Positions 13,694 through 16,186 of a stretch of DNA of 16,186 bases are shown here, in pieces. Position numbers and translations under genes: made by a program. The stretch lies in NCBI GenBank assembly GCA_024641895.1, contig JAHECE010000026.1:1-16186 (forward strand). The letters run 5' to 3'. The DNA is from Actinomycetales bacterium. GTDB taxonomy: Bacteria > Actinomycetota > Actinomycetes > Actinomycetales > JAHECE01. Below the pieces are notes generated by a model. It was not told where the DNA came from. It did no database searches and saw only the letters and a list, made by a program, of their open reading frames with translations. Every line of letters begins with the position of its first letter. Position 1 is the first letter of the stretch.

Positions 13694-14929
13694 TCAACGG
13701 CTCGACGCCGAGGCCTCGGCGTGGATACGGCCGCGCGCCGCAAGGATGGTCCCGCCGACGATCGCGGCCGCGAGGGACGCACCGAGGATCGCCACCTTGG
13801 CGTGGTCGTCCTGGGCGGACCCGGGGCCGAACGCCAGCTCGGCGACCAGGAGGGAGACGGTGAAGCCGATGCCCGCCAACGCGCCGACGCCGACGACGTC
13901 CCACCATGAAAGACCCCGTGCGAGGCCCACGTGGGACGACCGCGAGACCAGGTACGTCGCGCCCACGATGCCGATCGGCTTGCCGAGCACCAGGCCGAGT
14001 GCGATCGCCTGGGCGACCGGATCCGCAAGAGCCTCGCCCAGGACGCCTCCGCCGACGGCCACTCCCGCAGCGAACAGTGCGAAGATCGGCACCGCGAACC
14101 CGGCGGAGACGGGCCGCCACCGGTGCTCGAAGTGTTCGGCAAGGCTTTCCTTCTCCCCGCGCCGCGCCAGCGCCGGCGTGGCGAGGCCCAGCAGGACACC
14201 GGCGATCGTGGCGTGGATGCCCGAGGAGTGCATGAACACCCAGGCGATCACGCCCAGCGGCACGAGCAGCCAGGGCGTCGTGATGCCTCGCCGGAGCAGG
14301 AAGCCGAACAACGCCACGGCCGCGAACGCCGCCGCGAGCCAGCCGAAGGAGACCGTGTCCGTGTAGAAGATGGCGATCACGATGATCGCGAGCAGGTCGT
14401 CGACGACGGCCAACGTCAGCAGGAAGGCACGCAGGGCGTTGGGCAGCCCCTTGCCGACGATCGCGAGCACGGCGACTGCGAAGGCGATGTCGGTGGCGGT
14501 GGGCACCGCCCAGCCGCGCGGGGCACCGTCGACCGCTGCCAGGTTGATCGCCAGGTAGAACGCGGCGGGCACCACCATGCCTCCCACCGCCGCCACGACC
14601 GGGACGATCGCCGTCGCCGGGCGCCTCAGCTCGCCGGTGACGATCTCGCGCTTGAGCTCGAGGCCGACGACGAAGAAGAAGATGGCGAGCAGCCCGTCGG
14701 CCGCCCACGCGTGCAGGCTCAGGTCCAGGTGCAGCGCCGCGGGCCCGACGTGCAGCTCGCGCAGGTGCTCGTACGCCTCGGCCCACGGGGAGTTCGCCCA
14801 GATGATCGCTATCGCGGCGCCGATGAGCAGCAACGTGCCGCCCGTCGACTCCAGCCGCAGCGTGTCGAGCAGGTTGCGCACTCCACCGGGCGACAGCCGG
14901 GAGAACAGGGGGGAACGAAGCCGGTCCAT
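13694..14929 (-). CDS. nhaA: NhaA-type Na+/H+ antiporter
   Basis: 411 residues, near the usual length of about 390. Strong NhaA marks: the TLLLIGAAIAIIWANSPW first helix, GLLAIFFFVVGLELKREI at about 79-96, PTATDIAFAVAVLA at 143-156 (the crossover region containing T132/D133 of the E. coli protein), the ion-binding pair DD at 177-178 in LAVVDDLLAI, and LVLGKPIGI carrying the conserved lysine. It exchanges external protons for cytoplasmic sodium at the membrane, for sodium and pH homeostasis. The ATG at 14929 has AAAGG 7 nt upstream. The preceding PHP gene ends 90 bp upstream, so it may share that transcript or have its own promoter; none is clear. The ICMT-like gene follows. Confidence 0.97.
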   Translation of the reverse strand: MDRLRSPLFSRLSPGGVRNLLDTLRLESTGGTLLLIGAAIAIIWANSPWAEAYEHLRELHVGPAALHLDLSLHAWAADGLLAIFFFVVGLELKREIVTGELRRPATAIVPVVAAVGGMVVPAAFYLAINLAAVDGAPRGWAVPTATDIAFAVAVLAIVGKGLPNALRAFLLTLAVVDDLLAIIVIAIFYTDTVSFGWLAAAFAAVALFGFLLRRGITTPWLLVPLGVIAWVFMHSSGIHATIAGVLLGLATPALARRGEKESLAEHFEHRWRPVSAGFAVPIFALFAAGVAVGGGVLGEALADPVAQAIALGLVLGKPIGIVGATYLVSRSSHVGLARGLSWWDVVGVGALAGIGFTVSLLVAELAFGPGSAQDDHAKVAILGASLAAAIVGGTILAARGRIHAEASASSR

Positions 14930-15019
14930 GCACGACCTTTCCGGCCAGGGGGCAGCGAGACGCCGACCAGTCTTCCCGGCACACCGGGCACCAAGGTTAC
15001 GGGGTCGCGGCCGTCGGGC

Positions 15020-16177
15020 TCACCCGGTCGTGGTCTGCGTCCGTTCGCGCCACCGCCGGGACCGGGTCAACTCCAGCAGCGCGTCCGCAGTCAGAGCGGT
15101 GATGACGCGGTCGGCCGGCAGGCCTTCGGCGGCGGCACGGTCGGCCCCGTTGTCCAACCACGACAGCTCGCCGGGGGCATGCCCGTCGGAGTCGATGGCG
15201 AAGACGCACCCGGCGTCGATCGCGAGCCGCAGGAGACCTTCGGGCGGGTCCTGCCGCTTGGGCTGACAGTTGATCTCCACCGCCACACCGCGCTCGGCGC
15301 ACGCCGCGAAGACTGCCTCGGCGTCGAACTCGCTCGGCGGCCGTACCTTGCCGCTGATGTAGCGGCCGGTGCAGTGCCCGAGGACGTCCATCCGGGGGTT
15401 GGCGATGGCCTTGAGCAGCCGCCTCGTCATGGCGGCGCGGTCCATCCGCAAGTTCGAGTGCACGGAGGCGACGACGACGTCGAGCTCGTCGAGGAGGTCG
15501 GGCTCCTGGTCGAGCCCACCGTCGTCGAGGATGTCGACCTCGATGCCGGTGAGCACCCGAAAGGGCTTGACCGCGTCCGACAGGGCCCGGACCTGTCGGA
15601 TCTGGGCCCGAAGCCGATGCGGACTCAGCCCGTTCGCCACTGTCAGCCGTGGCGAGTGATCCGTCACGGCGAGGTACTCGTGCCCGAGGTCGAGCGCGGC
15701 CAGGACCATCTCCTGCATCGAGGTCGTCCCGTCGCTGGCCTCGGTGTGCGAGTGCAGGTCGCCCCGCAGGGCTCGGCGCAGCTCCGCTCCCGGCCCCGGA
15801 GCCGGGTGAGCGGCACGCTCGAGGTCGTCGAGGTAGGCGACGGGCTCACCGGCGAGGGCATGGGCTACCACGTCCGCGGTCCGCTCCCCCAACCCGGGCA
15901 GGTCGCCGAGCCGACCCGCGCCGTGCAGGGTGCGCAGGCGCCCGGGCGCGGTGGCCTCGACGGCGGCAGCCGCCTTCCGGAACGCTGCGATCCGGTACCG
16001 CGAGGAGGCCGTGCGCTCGAGAAGGAACGCGATGCGCCGAAGCACGGCGGCAGCGACGTCGGGGCCGGCCTCGCTGGGGCCGGCCTGGTCCGGGACGTGC
16101 CCGGTCGAACCCGGCCGGCTCGAACCATCCTGGTCGCCGGAGCGGACCATGCCGTCGTCGCGGGTCGGGCTCACCAC
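15020..16177 (-). CDS. PHP-domain phosphoesterase with PolX-like HhH N-terminus
   Basis: 385 residues from GTG at 16177. Residues 1-40 are polar and low complexity. Residues 42-125 look like the helix-hairpin-helix module of family X polymerases (SRYRIAAFRKAAAAVEA, then LGDLPGLGERTADVV). Residues 138-340 are a PHP domain with all metal motifs: DLHSHTEASDG (H142, H144), VTDHS (H174), GIEVDI (E213), ASVHS (H240), LGHCTGR (H268) and IDSDGHAPGEL (D331, H333). This is the C-terminal half of bacterial PolX, without the nucleotidyltransferase palm, as in stand-alone YcdX-like proteins. Likely a metal-dependent phosphoesterase or 3' nuclease acting on DNA or a small phosphoester (inference). The start is uncertain: the frame is still open at the window edge, and no ribosome site is visible before GTG 16177, GTG 16174 or ATG 16150. 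Confidence 0.88.
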   Translation of the reverse strand: MVSPTRDDGMVRSGDQDGSSRPGSTGHVPDQAGPSEAGPDVAAAVLRRIAFLLERTASSRYRIAAFRKAAAAVEATAPGRLRTLHGAGRLGDLPGLGERTADVVAHALAGEPVAYLDDLERAAHPAPGPGAELRRALRGDLHSHTEASDGTTSMQEMVLAALDLGHEYLAVTDHSPRLTVANGLSPHRLRAQIRQVRALSDAVKPFRVLTGIEVDILDDGGLDQEPDLLDELDVVVASVHSNLRMDRAAMTRRLLKAIANPRMDVLGHCTGRYISGKVRPPSEFDAEAVFAACAERGVAVEINCQPKRQDPPEGLLRLAIDAGCVFAIDSDGHAPGELSWLDNGADRAAAEGLPADRVITALTADALLELTRSRRWRERTQTTTG

Positions 16178-16186
16178 GCTCAGGAG

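Noticed and set aside
13152..14984. Single 610-codon frame suggesting a giant fusion with the methyltransferase
   Set aside because: Upstream of 13655 the frame is an out-of-phase reading of nhaA, which is unmistakable in its own frame; the GTG at 13655 has a ribosome site and starts the recognisable protein.
14975..14988. CCCGG-CACA-CCGGG hairpin between the PHP gene and nhaA
   Set aside because: Only a 5-bp stem with no T-run; expected by chance in such GC-rich DNA.

Overview
This is a very GC-rich window with the dense, GTG-rich gene layout of a high-GC actinobacterium. A Cellulomonas-like or other Micrococcales organism is my guess from style only: a mycoredoxin-like glutaredoxin, a promoter resembling SigR/SigH sites, and an apparently leaderless MarR gene. 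I see no rRNA, tRNA, CRISPR array, insertion sequence or phage gene. It reads as chromosomal stress-response and housekeeping territory.

Layout. (1) Positions 1-3066, minus strand: a likely three-gene operon of telA (toxic-anion resistance family), a small XpaC-like helical protein, and a CbbX/SpoVK-type AAA+ ATPase cut by the left edge. (2) 3245-3520, minus: a mycoredoxin-like glutaredoxin behind a SigR/SigH-type promoter. (3) 3717-4808, minus: a three-histidine-box fatty acid desaturase, with a 20/21-bp tandem repeat starting at its stop codon. (4) 5026-7106, plus: an autoregulatory-looking MarR repressor and a 14-TM DHA2 drug exporter overlapping by 4 bp. (5) 7156-7773, minus: a short CDF-like cation transporter; 8026-8418, plus: a DUF302 protein diverging from it across a repeat-rich spacer. 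(6) 8486-10167, minus: a HAD phosphatase and a membrane-anchored J-domain protein, overlapping by 4 bp. (7) 10447-12918, plus: an 823-residue fusion of CoA-disulfide reductase, rhodanese, TusA and DsrE-like domains. (8) 13152 to the right end, minus: a PHP phosphoesterase with an N-terminal HhH module, the NhaA Na+/H+ antiporter, and an isoprenylcysteine-methyltransferase-like membrane protein.

The most interesting part is 10267-12918. The fusion protein carries four candidate sulfur-carrying cysteines (C42, C519, C595, C784) in one chain. Its promoter region has an ATACCC-N4-GGGTAT dyad of the CsoR/CstR operator type overlapping a GATAAT -10 box, and an exact 37-bp tandem duplication lies just upstream. 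Together these suggest a one-polypeptide persulfide-handling system under a CstR-like sensor that is not encoded in the window. Several genes point to a redox, sulfur, metal or toxic-anion stress theme: the TelA operon, the SigR-type glutaredoxin, the cation transporter, DUF302 and this fusion. They sit in separate transcription units, so the theme is an inference.
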